Below, piece by piece: positions 53,232-62,303 of a DNA stretch of 64,000 bases (its first letter is position 1; each line of letters starts with the position of its first letter). Source of the stretch: an uncultured Pseudomonas sp. (lineage in GTDB: Bacteria > Pseudomonadota > Gammaproteobacteria > Pseudomonadales > Pseudomonadaceae); the NCBI RefSeq assembly GCF_913774235.1, contig NZ_CAJYDW010000019.1:310001-374000 (forward strand), in the 5' to 3' direction. The position numbers were made by a program, and so were the translations under genes. The notes beneath the pieces were generated by a model. It was not told where the DNA came from, ran no database searches, and saw only the letters and a list, made by a program, of their open reading frames with translations.

Positions 53232-53938
53232 TCCTATTCCTTTTAAATTCGCCCCGTGCAGTTCCGGGTCCGCTTGATTAGAGGTCGGGAAGAATAGATA
53301 ACGCCTGCCTTGGAGGCTTATAAGCTCGGATCCTCCACTGGACAGCTCCATGTTTTAATCAATGCATAGAAGGGTGGCGTCGGCCCGACTCACAACTTGC
53401 GTTTATGCGGTTCGATGACCTCTGCGTGATTTGATGTATCTTCATAACCATTGAACGATACGATGCCGGTCTTTGCCATTTCAAGATCAGGGTGTCAGCC
53501 GCGGTCTCGTGATCGAAAAGCCGGCGGGGCTCACGCTCGGCGCCTTGCCAAGCAAAGGGTAAGGCGGATCCTGCTCCACCCTCATCACCGGAAACTCAGC
53601 GCAAGTAGGGTTTTGCAGTTCCAGACCAACCTTTGGTACTGCCTGTGTTCTCGGGAGTTCTGGCTTCATGCCGGTCCGCCATGGGGCGATGTACAGCCCT
53701 GGTCATCTCGCATAGGCGATTGATGGCCAATCCCGGCCGCTCGGCCTCGCTCCCTCAGTCCCTTCGCCCCTAAACCGTCGCTGGCGGTACGAGCAGGGGA
53801 AGGGCTCTACTCCGCTGATCTGCTTCGATCACCAGAATTCGAACGGCATCCAGCCGATAGCCAGGCGATAGTCGGTAGTAGTGACCCCCTATCGTCTGAC
53901 TACTATCAAGACAGGAATCCGGTTTTCAGGGCGGTGGA
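53232..53938. other. 700-base stretch without a convincing gene
   Basis: Open frames here (for example 53451-53723) lack ribosome-binding sites and recognisable residues. The first part must hold the esterase promoter and the last part the promoter of the second pilin cassette. GATAGT (near 53867) and ACTATC (near 53902) flank a region rich in GATAG/CTATC elements just before the cassette. Confidence 0.55.
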
Positions 53939-54472
53939 ATGCGGTCGAAACACCTCTCGGGCTTCACCCTCATCGAGGTCTTGGTCGTCGTCGCCTTGCT
54001 GGGCATCGTCACCGCTCTGGCGGCGCCGGGCTTCGCCAGCCTGGTGCAGAACAATCGTATCCAGGCCGCGGCGGGGGAGTTGCAGCGAGCCCTGTACTAC
54101 GCCCGTAGCGAGGCCATGAGCAGGGGGGTGAACGTCATCGTCACCACCGATCCGGAGGACGCCAATGGCTGGACCGGCGCCCTGAAGATCAGCACCGTCA
54201 AGACCGTGGTGCTACCCACGGCCGAGGTGCTGCGCCAGTACAGCGGCGGCCTGGGCACTGGCGTCAACGGTACCGGCAGCGTGGGAGGAAGCCCCTTGAC
54301 CAGCCTGACCTTCCAGCCCAATGGCAGCGTGCGCATCGCTGCGGACGCCACCCTGCGCGTCTGTGCCACCAATGCGCTCACCCCGGGCAAGCAATTCACC
54401 CTTAGCCTCGGTGGCGTCCTCACGGTGACCGACTTCGTGCCCACCCGGGCCAGTGCCGTGGGGTGCGGCTAG
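53939..54472 (+). CDS. FimU-like minor pilin (GspH/FimT family), copy 2
   Basis: This 177-residue protein has a prepilin leader MRSKHLSG and GFTLIEVLVVVALLGIVTALAA. The GspH/FimT signature NRIQAAAGELQRALYYARSEAMSRG resembles FimU of P. aeruginosa more than the copy at 37993-38487 does. The ATG at 53939 follows AGGGCGGTGGA. It heads the second minor-pilin cassette, and its stop directly abuts the next start. Confidence 0.88.
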   Translation: MRSKHLSGFTLIEVLVVVALLGIVTALAAPGFASLVQNNRIQAAAGELQRALYYARSEAMSRGVNVIVTTDPEDANGWTGALKISTVKTVVLPTAEVLRQYSGGLGTGVNGTGSVGGSPLTSLTFQPNGSVRIAADATLRVCATNALTPGKQFTLSLGGVLTVTDFVPTRASAVGCG

Positions 54473-55069
54473 ATGAGGCGGGTGCAGCGGGCGTTCAGCA
54501 TGATCGAGGTGCTGGTTAGCTTGGTGATCATCTGCCTTGGGGTGCTGGGCATGGTCGCCTTGCAGACGCGCAGTGTCGCCCTGTCCCAGGATTCCATACA
54601 GCGCAGCAATGCCATGGTACTGGCCAATGATCTGCTCGAGCTGATGCGCAGCAATCGCGATCAGGTCCTGGCGAGCGACAAGGTCAAGCCCGATGGAGTC
54701 TATGCCAAGCAGGCGGGTGGCACCTTTCGTACCAAGACGCTGGATGCCGGCAAGACCTGCCTGACCCGGGATCGCTCGGCCGGTGGCGAGACGGTCGCCG
54801 GTCAGGATCTCGGCTGCTGGCTGGCGCAGGTCAAGGTGCTGCTGCCGGTGACCGATGCCCTGATCACTAGCAGTTTCGCCGTCTGCCCGGCGTCCGGTGT
54901 GCCTCCCTTGCCGGCCAGCGATACCTCGGGGAGCACCACGCCGCTTAACGCCTGCGAGACCACGGCGCGTGCAGCGATGATGGTGGTGATCGCCTGGCAG
55001 GACGTCAGCAACGACGCGGTGAACTGTCCCAAGGGCGTTTGCTATTACGCCCTACGCTCGGAGCTTTGA
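54473..55069 (+). CDS. PilV-like minor pilin, copy 2
   Basis: This 198-residue protein starts MRRVQRAFSMIEVLVSLVIICLGVLG, a prepilin motif with Ala in place of Gly before the cleavage site (RA-FSMIE), which is unusual. The follow-on SVALSQDSIQRSNAMVLANDLLELMRSNR is the PilV pattern. Four Cys pairs are possible (KTCLT, GCWL, AVCPAS, NACETT, NCPKGVCYY). It starts immediately after the fimU-like stop. Confidence 0.85.
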   Translation: MRRVQRAFSMIEVLVSLVIICLGVLGMVALQTRSVALSQDSIQRSNAMVLANDLLELMRSNRDQVLASDKVKPDGVYAKQAGGTFRTKTLDAGKTCLTRDRSAGGETVAGQDLGCWLAQVKVLLPVTDALITSSFAVCPASGVPPLPASDTSGSTTPLNACETTARAAMMVVIAWQDVSNDAVNCPKGVCYYALRSEL

Positions 55070-55071
55070 GC

Positions 55072-55866
55072 ATGGATCATCGGTTTCTTAGGCGCGATCG
55101 GCTGCAGGGATTTTCGCTCATCGAGATGATGATCGCCCTGACCGTGGGCGCCTTCCTGGTACTGGGCGTTTCGCAGATCTACCTCGACAACAAACGCAGC
55201 TTTCTCTTCCAGCAGGGGCAGACCGGCAACCGGAACAATGCCCAACTGACCCTGCAGTTACTCGACCGCCAGTTGGCCCGCACCGGTTTTCGCGCCGATA
55301 TCCGCTACCAGAGCAATCTGGCGACGGCCTTTCCTGCCACCAGTGCCGTGGCGGACACCGACGGTATCAGCTGTCCGGCCTTTGCTGCCGGGGTCACTTT
55401 CGCGGCCACCACCGATAGCGTCGACACCCCCACAGGGGTATGCATTCGCTACCAGGGCGCGCTGGATGGCAAGGATCTGGATTGCCTCGGCAACGTCATT
55501 CCTCGGGTGAATCTCAATACCGGTGGCAACGTCCTGCTCAAGCTGCGTTATCTGGCGAGCGCTACGCCCGGCGCCGGAACCCTGAGTTGCACCGTCTGGA
55601 GCGAGCAGGCAGGGGCGCTGACGCGCAAGGGCAGTGCCGTGCTGGTGCAGGGACTACGGGATTTTCGCTGGTCCATCCCGCCGAAGGCGGACGCCCCGGC
55701 CGTACGCTACGCCGCGCTGCTCAGCACCAGCGACGCGGTGCCAAGCGATGTCGCCAGCAACGCCGCGGCCAACTGGCAGACCCTGACCGGCCAGCAGCTC
55801 GACGAGACGACCCGGCCCATGCAGATGGTGCAGAGCACCGTCACCCTGAGGAATCTTGCGCTATGA
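55072..55866 (+). CDS. PilW-like minor pilin, copy 2
   Basis: This 264-residue protein has the leader MDHRFLRRDRLQG and FSLIEMMIALTVGAFLVLGVSQIYL with Glu at +5, then DNKRSFLFQQGQTGNRNNAQLTLQLLDRQLARTGFRAD, as in PilW. The ATG at 55072 is two bases after the pilV stop; the upstream part of the frame is a shadow. It overlaps the pilX-like gene by ATGA. It is shorter than copy 1 (341 residues). Confidence 0.87.
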   Translation: MDHRFLRRDRLQGFSLIEMMIALTVGAFLVLGVSQIYLDNKRSFLFQQGQTGNRNNAQLTLQLLDRQLARTGFRADIRYQSNLATAFPATSAVADTDGISCPAFAAGVTFAATTDSVDTPTGVCIRYQGALDGKDLDCLGNVIPRVNLNTGGNVLLKLRYLASATPGAGTLSCTVWSEQAGALTRKGSAVLVQGLRDFRWSIPPKADAPAVRYAALLSTSDAVPSDVASNAAANWQTLTGQQLDETTRPMQMVQSTVTLRNLAL

Positions 55867-56468
55867 GTCGTGTCCCGGTCGGGCAACGGGGCGCGACCTT
55901 GCTGGTCACCCTGGTGATGTTGCTCCTGTTGTCGCTGCTGGCGGCGTCCAGCATGCGCCAGACCCTGTTGCAGACCCGTAGCGGTGGCGCCGCCCTGGAG
56001 AATGTCCAGGCGTTCAATGCCGCGGAGGCCGCCTTGCGCGAAGGCGAGCGACGCCTGGTCGCGCTCAGCCAGCAGCCGGCCTTCACCGCCTTCAGCGCGG
56101 GCTTCGCCAGCTGTAGCGAAAGTGTGGCGGCGGTCCGCGGCGCCTTTGCCAAGCCGCCCAGTGGCGATCTGTGCATCCTGACCAAGGCCAGCGATCTCAC
56201 TACCAGCGCCCAGACCCAGACCTGGGCGGCGACCGCGTTGCAGGCGACCGACAAGACACCGACGGCACGCTCGGTGGCCTACAGCGGCTCCGATGGCAGC
56301 GCGACGTTCGCCCGTACGCCGCGCTGGGTGGTGACCGCCATTGGTAGCAATTCTGTCGATATCTCCGCACCCGCCACCAAGCTATTCCGAGTCACCGCCA
56401 TCGCCCAGGATCGCGGTGGCCGCTTCCCGGTGATCCTGCAGAGCGTCGTCTCCCTGGAGGTGCCATGA
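55863..56468 (+). CDS. PilX-like minor pilin, copy 2
   Basis: This 201-residue protein begins MSRVPVGQRG, then ATLLVTLVMLLLLSLLAASS, followed by MRQTLLQTRSGGAALENVQAFNAAEAALREGE, a PilX pattern with no +5 Glu. The ATG at 55863 overlaps the pilW stop, and its own end overlaps the pilY1-like start. It is longer than copy 1 (158 residues). Confidence 0.87.
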   Translation: MSRVPVGQRGATLLVTLVMLLLLSLLAASSMRQTLLQTRSGGAALENVQAFNAAEAALREGERRLVALSQQPAFTAFSAGFASCSESVAAVRGAFAKPPSGDLCILTKASDLTTSAQTQTWAATALQATDKTPTARSVAYSGSDGSATFARTPRWVVTAIGSNSVDISAPATKLFRVTAIAQDRGGRFPVILQSVVSLEVP

Positions 56469-59400
56469 GCCGAGCCATACCGGCATCCATCGCTCTGTGG
56501 GCTGCCGTCGTCACCAGCGGCGTTCAGGGCGCGGCCCTGAATCTCAGTCAGCAGCCCCTGTTCCTCACCAACAGCGTCGGCCCCAATCTCTTCGTCACCC
56601 TGGACAACTCCACCAGCATGCAGATGGCCGTGGTGCCGGATGCCTCCAATACCGATACCATCCGCCCGACCCGACGCGCCAAGTCGGCGGCCTTCAACAG
56701 CCTCTACTACAATCCGGCGATCAGCTATCCCGCGCCCTATGCGGTGAGCTACAGCGCTACCACTGGCCTGACCCGCACACGCCTGAGCACCAGCTTTACC
56801 AGTGCCTACGTCAACGGCTATCGGCCTGGCCTGGGCAGCGTGAATCTCGCCAGCGACTATCGGGTGAGCTGGAGCTACAACCCCAACCTGGTGACCACCG
56901 ATCCCAATGTGGCGCGCGGCAACACCTACGGCAATCCGGGATTGCAGAACAACAGTCCGAGCATGCTGGCGGAGAATCCGTCGCAGGATTTCCAAAGCAC
57001 AGGTACCTACCAGGGCACCAGCAGCACCTATGGCAGCCTGACCCTGGTGAACATCCTGGTGGGGACGGGATTCACCGAGAGCATCAACGGTGCCCAGGTC
57101 AGCATCAGCGATCCTTCCCTGCTGGCCCGGCTGCTGTTCGGCGGCTCCCTGACCGGCGGCTGCACGGCGAGCATCGCCAACACCAGCAGCGTCACCTACA
57201 GCAACGTGACCTGCACCCGCAACGTCCAGTACGGGTTCGCTGGCGCCATCACTTCAGCCAACTATACGGTTACGGCGAACACCAGCACTTCCGGCGCCAT
57301 CACCGGCGTGCCGGCCTACTACTACCTCTACGACACCACCCTGAGTACCTGCACCTCGGCCTCCCTGCAGACCGAAGGCTGCTATCGCCGCGTCCTCGTC
57401 AGCGCTTCCTCGGGGCCCAATGGCACGGACGAGCGGCAGAACTTCGCCAATTGGTACTCCTTCTATCGCAGTCGCGCCCTGGCCGCGCAGACCGCCACCA
57501 ATCTGGCCCTGGCGGATGCTTCGGAAAACATCCGGGTCGGTTGGCAGGCCCTGGGCACCAGCGACAGCTGCATCCTGGTGACTACCAATGCCAACTGCCG
57601 CGGGATCAGCAGCACCAGCACGACGACCTACGACAATCGCCTGCGGCCGTTCACCGGCGCGCACCGGGCGGCCTTCTTCACCTGGCTGGGCGATGTCTAT
57701 TACAACCAGAGCACGCCCCTGTTGCAGGCGGTCGCCCGGGTCGGAGAACTGCTCAAGACCAGTGGCAGCGAAAGTCCCTACGCCTTCCAGCCGGGTACCA
57801 GCGAAACGCCGGTCTACGGTTGCCGGGCCAGCTACAGTCTGGTGGTGACCGACGGCATCTGGAATGCGGCCTTCACCACCAGCAACGTCGATGGCACGGC
57901 CGCCACCCTGCCGGATGGCCAGCAATATTCCCCGCAGGCCCCGTTCCAGGACAGTACGGCCAGCACCCTGGCCGACCTGGCCTTCCTCTATTGGCGTACC
58001 GATGCCCAGCCCAACCTGGACAACAAGGTGCCGCCCTACAACACCGTGAGCAGCAACGAAGTTCAGGGCAGCCGCACCCTTACGCCCTACTGGAATCCGC
58101 GCAACGATCCCGCCACCTGGCAGCACCTCACCGGCTTCTACGTGGGCATCGGCCTGAGCAGCGCCCTGGTCAACCCGGCCTGGGGTGGCGATACCTTCTC
58201 CGGAGGCTATGCCGGGCTGGCGGCGGGCAGCACGGCCTGGCCGGTCGCCGGCGCGGACAATTCGGTCAACCAGAACAACGTCTACGATCTCTGGCATGCG
58301 GCGATCAACTCGCGAGGGGAATTCTTCAGCGCGGAAAACGCCAGCGATCTCATCACCTCTCTGAGCGAGGTGGTCTCGCGCATCAGCCAGTCCACCAGCG
58401 TCGGTGCCAGCCAGACCGTCTCGCCGACCCAGGAGGGCGACAGCACCGCGCTCTATACCTATGTGCCGTCCTTCTCCAGCACCGATTGGAGCGGCGATCT
58501 GATCAAGTACCAGCGCACGGCGACCAACCGGACGCGTATCTGGAGTGCGGGTCAACAGCTCGACAGCCGTTTCCCGGTGGGCAATACCGGCTACGCGAGC
58601 CGGACGATCTACTTCGCCAGCCGCGGCGCCCTTACTCCTTTCACCTGGGCAAGCCTGACCGCCACCCAGCAGGGTTATCTCAATCGCACCGCAGCTGGTA
58701 ACCCCGATACCTACGGCAGCCGCCGGGTGGACTACCTGCGGGGTGACCGCAGCCAGGAGGCGCCTGGCGTGACGCCGTCCTTCCGCCCGCGCAACCACAT
58801 CCTCGGCGACATGGTGAATTCTTCGCCCGTGGTGGTCGGTGCCCCCAACAGTCCCATCGCCCTGATGAACGCCACGGTCGGCGATACCTCCTACGCCGAT
58901 TTCCGCAACGCCAACCTGGGACGCGAGCGGCGTATCTACGTGGGGGCCAACGACGGCATGTTGCACGCCTTCAACGATCAGGGGGCGGAAGTCTTCGCCT
59001 TCATCCCCAGTGCGGTCATCCCAGCGCTCAACAAGCTGACCGACCGTGGCTACAACGGTGGCCACCAGTCCTACGTCGACAACACGCCCGTGGTGGGTGA
59101 CGTCTATAGCGGTGGCCGCTGGCGTACCGTACTGATCGGTACCCTGCGCGGGGGAGGGCAGGGCATCTTCGCCCTGGACATCACCGACCCGAACGCCCCC
59201 ACGCTGCTCTGGGAAAAGTCCGCCAGCGATGCCGACTACGCTGATCTGGGCTTCACCTATGGCAAGCCCGTCATCACGCGGCTGCATACGGGCGGCTGGG
59301 GCGTAGTGCTGAGCAATGGCTACAACAGCGCCAGGGACAACGCCGTGCTGTACGTGATGAACGTCGCCGACGGCAGCCTGATCAAGGCCCTGCCGGTGAG

Positions 59401-60373
59401 CGATGCCCTGACTACGCCCAACGGCCTGGGTGCACCCTTCGTGGCCGATGTCGACGGCGATCTGATCGGCGACTACGCCTATGCCGGCGATCTGCGCGGC
59501 AACCTCTGGCGCTTCGACCTGACCGGTAGCTCCCTGACCGCGGTCGCCGCGGCGGACAACTTCCGGGTGGCCTTCGGCGGCAGTCCGCTCTATACCGCCC
59601 GGGCCAGCAGCCTGGCCTCCGGCACCACCAATCTGGTGCAGCCCATCACCGCCAGCCCGACAGTGATCGCCCATCCCACCGGCACGGGGCATCTGGTGAT
59701 CTTCGGCACCGGCAAGTACCTGGAGCCCGGCGATGCCATCGCCAATCCCAGCAAGGCCATGACCCTCTATGGCATCTGGGATCGCCAGACCGATGGCTCG
59801 GCGGCGGGCAGCACGCCTAGTCTGACGGTGGCCAACCTGCAGCAGCAGACCCTGGGGGTCGACCAGCTCATCAGCTATACCGGTGCCGGTGGCTCCAGCG
59901 TCAGCAGCACGGCGAACATCGTGTCCACCAATTCGGTGAGTTGGTACGACCCCGCGACGGCCGCCAGTGGCAAGCAGGGCTGGTACCTCAACCTGCCGCT
60001 CAACGGCGAGCTGGTCATCAACAAGCCCCTGCTGTTCAGCGGCACCCTGCTGATGAGTTCGCTGATACCCAGCACCGATGCCTGTACCGCTGGCGTCACC
60101 ACCTATCTCTATGCCTTGGACCCCTACACCGGCGGCAACAACAGTGGGCTGTTCAACCTGGGTGTGGACACGGCCTATGGCCGTATCCAGCTGGACGGCC
60201 TGCTGGGCGGCATCGTGCCCTTCGTCTACGGCAACGGCAACTTCAGCGTAGAAGGCACCCTGGCCGATGCGGTTCTCGGTGGTAGCGATGGTGGCCCCCA
60301 GCGGGAAGGCTTGACCGGCAAGCAGCCGCCCAGTCGGCGGCAGACCTGGCGGGTCATCAGCAACCAGGATTAG
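56465..60373 (+). CDS. PilY1-family pilus tip adhesin, copy 2 (PAO1-like type)
   Basis: This 1302-residue secreted protein has a signal peptide ending near VQGAAL. The N-terminal part carries a von Willebrand A-type MIDAS motif, DNSTSM, about residues 43-48. The middle has QRQNFANWYSFYRSRAL, LVVTDGIWN and YWNPRNDPATWQHL. The beta-propeller follows ([27 protein letters not shown]), with the calcium loop DVDGDLIGD at 995-1003. These motifs match P. aeruginosa PAO1 PilY1 as I remember it, more closely than copy 1 does. It is high-GC throughout and ends the second cassette before a perfect terminator. Confidence 0.9.
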   Translation: MSRAIPASIALWAAVVTSGVQGAALNLSQQPLFLTNSVGPNLFVTLDNSTSMQMAVVPDASNTDTIRPTRRAKSAAFNSLYYNPAISYPAPYAVSYSATTGLTRTRLSTSFTSAYVNGYRPGLGSVNLASDYRVSWSYNPNLVTTDPNVARGNTYGNPGLQNNSPSMLAENPSQDFQSTGTYQGTSSTYGSLTLVNILVGTGFTESINGAQVSISDPSLLARLLFGGSLTGGCTASIANTSSVTYSNVTCTRNVQYGFAGAITSANYTVTANTSTSGAITGVPAYYYLYDTTLSTCTSASLQTEGCYRRVLVSASSGPNGTDERQNFANWYSFYRSRALAAQTATNLALADASENIRVGWQALGTSDSCILVTTNANCRGISSTSTTTYDNRLRPFTGAHRAAFFTWLGDVYYNQSTPLLQAVARVGELLKTSGSESPYAFQPGTSETPVYGCRASYSLVVTDGIWNAAFTTSNVDGTAATLPDGQQYSPQAPFQDSTASTLADLAFLYWRTDAQPNLDNKVPPYNTVSSNEVQGSRTLTPYWNPRNDPATWQHLTGFYVGIGLSSALVNPAWGGDTFSGGYAGLAAGSTAWPVAGADNSVNQNNVYDLWHAAINSRGEFFSAENASDLITSLSEVVSRISQSTSVGASQTVSPTQEGDSTALYTYVPSFSSTDWSGDLIKYQRTATNRTRIWSAGQQLDSRFPVGNTGYASRTIYFASRGALTPFTWASLTATQQGYLNRTAAGNPDTYGSRRVDYLRGDRSQEAPGVTPSFRPRNHILGDMVNSSPVVVGAPNSPIALMNATVGDTSYADFRNANLGRERRIYVGANDGMLHAFNDQGAEVFAFIPSAVIPALNKLTDRGYNGGHQSYVDNTPVVGDVYSGGRWRTVLIGTLRGGGQGIFALDITDPNAPTLLWEKSASDADYADLGFTYGKPVITRLHTGGWGVVLSNGYNSARDNAVLYVMNVADGSLIKALPVSDALTTPNGLGAPFVADVDGDLIGDYAYAGDLRGNLWRFDLTGSSLTAVAAADNFRVAFGGSPLYTARASSLASGTTNLVQPITASPTVIAHPTGTGHLVIFGTGKYLEPGDAIANPSKAMTLYGIWDRQTDGSAAGSTPSLTVANLQQQTLGVDQLISYTGAGGSSVSSTANIVSTNSVSWYDPATAASGKQGWYLNLPLNGELVINKPLLFSGTLLMSSLIPSTDACTAGVTTYLYALDPYTGGNNSGLFNLGVDTAYGRIQLDGLLGGIVPFVYGNGNFSVEGTLADAVLGGSDGGPQREGLTGKQPPSRRQTWRVISNQD

Positions 60374-60398
60374 CCAGGGAGCTGGCATGACGAGCGCC

Positions 60399-60435
60399 CA
60401 TGAAAAAGCCCGGCACTGGGCCGGGCTTTTTCATG
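60399..60435. terminator. Perfect bidirectional terminator between pilY1 copy 2 and cyoE
   Basis: A 16-bp perfect stem CATGAAAAAGCCCGGC (60399-60414) pairs with GCCGGGCTTTTTCATG (60420-60435) around ACTGG. A5 and T5 tracts lie in both arms. It ends both the second pilin cassette and the cyo operon. Confidence 0.95.
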
Positions 60436-60447
60436 GAACTAGGCGTC

Positions 60448-61332
60448 TCAACGCGCGTAGGTCAGCAGCACGTCGCCCGGGATCTGGAAGTCCACCGACA
60501 TCATCACGGAAAGCGCGGTGATGGCGATGATGGAGAACCCGAACAGCTTGCGTGCCCACTGGACATCGTTCTCGGCCTGATAGCCCATGAACGCCAGGCG
60601 CAGCCACCAGGCGCCGATCACGAAAGCCACTGCCAGATAGACGTAGCCGGCGTAGCCGAGCACGGTCAGCAGCAGGGTGGCAGCCAGGAAGGCCACGGTA
60701 TACCAGACGATGTGCCGCTTGGTCACCGAGATGCCCTTGGCCACCGGCAGGACCGGAATCGAGGCCGCGGTGTAGTCCTTGAGACGGAAGATGGCGATGG
60801 CGTAGGAGTGCGGCATCTGCCAGAGGCAGAAGATCAGCAGCAGCACCGCGGCGCCGCTGTCGAACTGGCCACTGGCGGCGCAGTAGCCGATCACCGGCGG
60901 GGCGGCACCGGACAGGCTGCCGACCAGGGTGCCGTACACCGAGGTGCGCTTGAGCCAGAGGCTGTAGAGCCCCACGTACACCACGAAACCCATCACCGCG
61001 AAGGCGGTGGCGACCAGATTGGTCGCCCCATACAGCAGCCCCACCCCGGCCAGGCCGAGGAGGGTGGCATAGGCCAGCGCCACCTTCGAGGAGATCGTGC
61101 CCTGGACCAGGGCACGATTGCGGGTCCTTTCCATCTTCTGATCGATGTCCCTGTCGATCACGTTGTTGAACACACAGCCGGAAGCAATGACCAACGATAC
61201 CCCGATGGCCGTCGCCAGCAGCAACAGCGGGTCGATGCTTCCTTTGGAAGCCAGGAAGAACCCGCCGGCAACCGAGATCAGGTTGCCGAAGATGATGCCC
61301 GGCTTGGTCACGAGAAGGTACTTCTTGATCAT
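60448..61332 (-). CDS. cyoE: Protoheme IX farnesyltransferase
   Basis: This 294-residue UbiA-type membrane enzyme makes heme O from heme B for the bo3 oxidase. The first Asp-rich motif is [18 protein letters not shown] and the second region reads [15 protein letters not shown]. Nine hydrophobic segments are visible. I start at the ATG at 61332 ([12 protein letters not shown]). It is the last gene of cyoBCDE here, 14 bases after cyoD. Confidence 0.94.
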   Translation of the reverse strand: MIKKYLLVTKPGIIFGNLISVAGGFFLASKGSIDPLLLLATAIGVSLVIASGCVFNNVIDRDIDQKMERTRNRALVQGTISSKVALAYATLLGLAGVGLLYGATNLVATAFAVMGFVVYVGLYSLWLKRTSVYGTLVGSLSGAAPPVIGYCAASGQFDSGAAVLLLIFCLWQMPHSYAIAIFRLKDYTAASIPVLPVAKGISVTKRHIVWYTVAFLAATLLLTVLGYAGYVYLAVAFVIGAWWLRLAFMGYQAENDVQWARKLFGFSIIAITALSVMMSVDFQIPGDVLLTYAR

Positions 61333-61346
61333 CACGTCGGCCCGGT

Positions 61347-61685
61347 TCAGTGGATCATCATGTTCTGGTGCATGTGGTACATGATCCACAGGGACCCCAC
61401 GACCACGATGCCGACGATAACCACGGTGAAACCGAAGGAGATCACGTTCCAACGCTGCTCTTCGGAGGTGTTCAGGTGCAGGAAGAAGTACAGGTGCACC
61501 AGCAGCTGTACCACCGCCATGATCACCACGATCGCCAGGGTCGCGCCCTTGGAGAAGGTGGGGAACATCACCAGGCCGAAGGGAATGACCGTCAGGATGA
61601 CCGACAGGATGAAGCCGACCATGTAGCTCTTGAAAGTGCCATGGCTCTCGGCGGTGTGCCCGTGGGCGTTATGGTCGTGCGCCAT
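61347..61685 (-). CDS. cyoD: Cytochrome bo3 ubiquinol oxidase subunit IV
   Basis: This 112-residue small subunit has a His-rich start ([16 protein letters not shown]) and three hydrophobic helices, the first [22 protein letters not shown]. It stabilises the oxidase. The ATG at 61685 overlaps the cyoC stop as TAATG. The longer frame upstream is a shadow. Confidence 0.93.
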   Translation of the reverse strand: MAHDHNAHGHTAESHGTFKSYMVGFILSVILTVIPFGLVMFPTFSKGATLAIVVIMAVVQLLVHLYFFLHLNTSEEQRWNVISFGFTVVIVGIVVVGSLWIMYHMHQNMMIH

Positions 61686-62299
61686 TACAGCACCCCCATC
61701 AGATAGACGATGGTGAAGACGAAGATCCAGATGATGTCCAGGAAGTGCCAGAACAGGCTCAGGCACGACAGGCGGGTCACGTTGGTGGTGGTCAGGCCCT
61801 TGGAAGCGACCTGCAGCATCAACACGATCATCCAGATCAGACCGGAGCTCACGTGCAGACCGTGGGTGCCGACCAGCGCGAAGAAGGACGACAGGAAGGC
61901 ACTGCGATCCGGACCGTAGCCCTCTTCGATCAGGTGATGGAACTCATAGACTTCCATGCCGATGAAGCCGGCACCGAACAACCAGGTGATCGCCAGCCAG
62001 CCCAGGACGCCGCCCTTGCTGCCCTTGTGCTGGGCAATCATGGCGAAGCCGTAGGTGATACTGGAGAACAGCAGGAGGAAGGTTTCCACCAGCACGAACG
62101 ACAGTTCGAAGATGTCCTTCTGCGAGGGGCCATCGGCATGGGCCCCGCTCAGCACTGCATAGGTCGCGAACAGCGTCCCGAACAGAATGCAGTCGGTCAT
62201 CAGGTAGGACCAGAAGCCGAATGTCTTCATCGATCCGGCATCGTGGTGCCCATGCTCCTCGGCATGGGCGACTTCGTTATGCATAACTTGATTCGCCAT
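61685..62299 (-). CDS. cyoC: Cytochrome bo3 ubiquinol oxidase subunit III
   Basis: This 204-residue subunit has a His-rich N terminus ([11 protein letters not shown]) and five hydrophobic helices. Subunit III motifs are [37 protein letters not shown] and [18 protein letters not shown]. It ends where cyoD begins, and starts five bases after cyoB. Confidence 0.95.
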   Translation of the reverse strand: MANQVMHNEVAHAEEHGHHDAGSMKTFGFWSYLMTDCILFGTLFATYAVLSGAHADGPSQKDIFELSFVLVETFLLLFSSITYGFAMIAQHKGSKGGVLGWLAITWLFGAGFIGMEVYEFHHLIEEGYGPDRSAFLSSFFALVGTHGLHVSSGLIWMIVLMLQVASKGLTTTNVTRLSCLSLFWHFLDIIWIFVFTIVYLMGVL

Positions 62300-62303
62300 T
62301 GGG

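Noticed and set aside
53451-53723. 90-codon open frame between esterase and second pilin cassette
   Set aside because: No ribosome-binding site, no recognisable family, and Arg/Pro-rich composition typical of random GC-rich frames.
57254-60388. 1044-codon open frame on the minus strand opposite pilY1 copy 2
   Set aside because: It is the antisense shadow of a GC-rich gene; the + strand has a signal peptide, MIDAS motif and propeller signatures.
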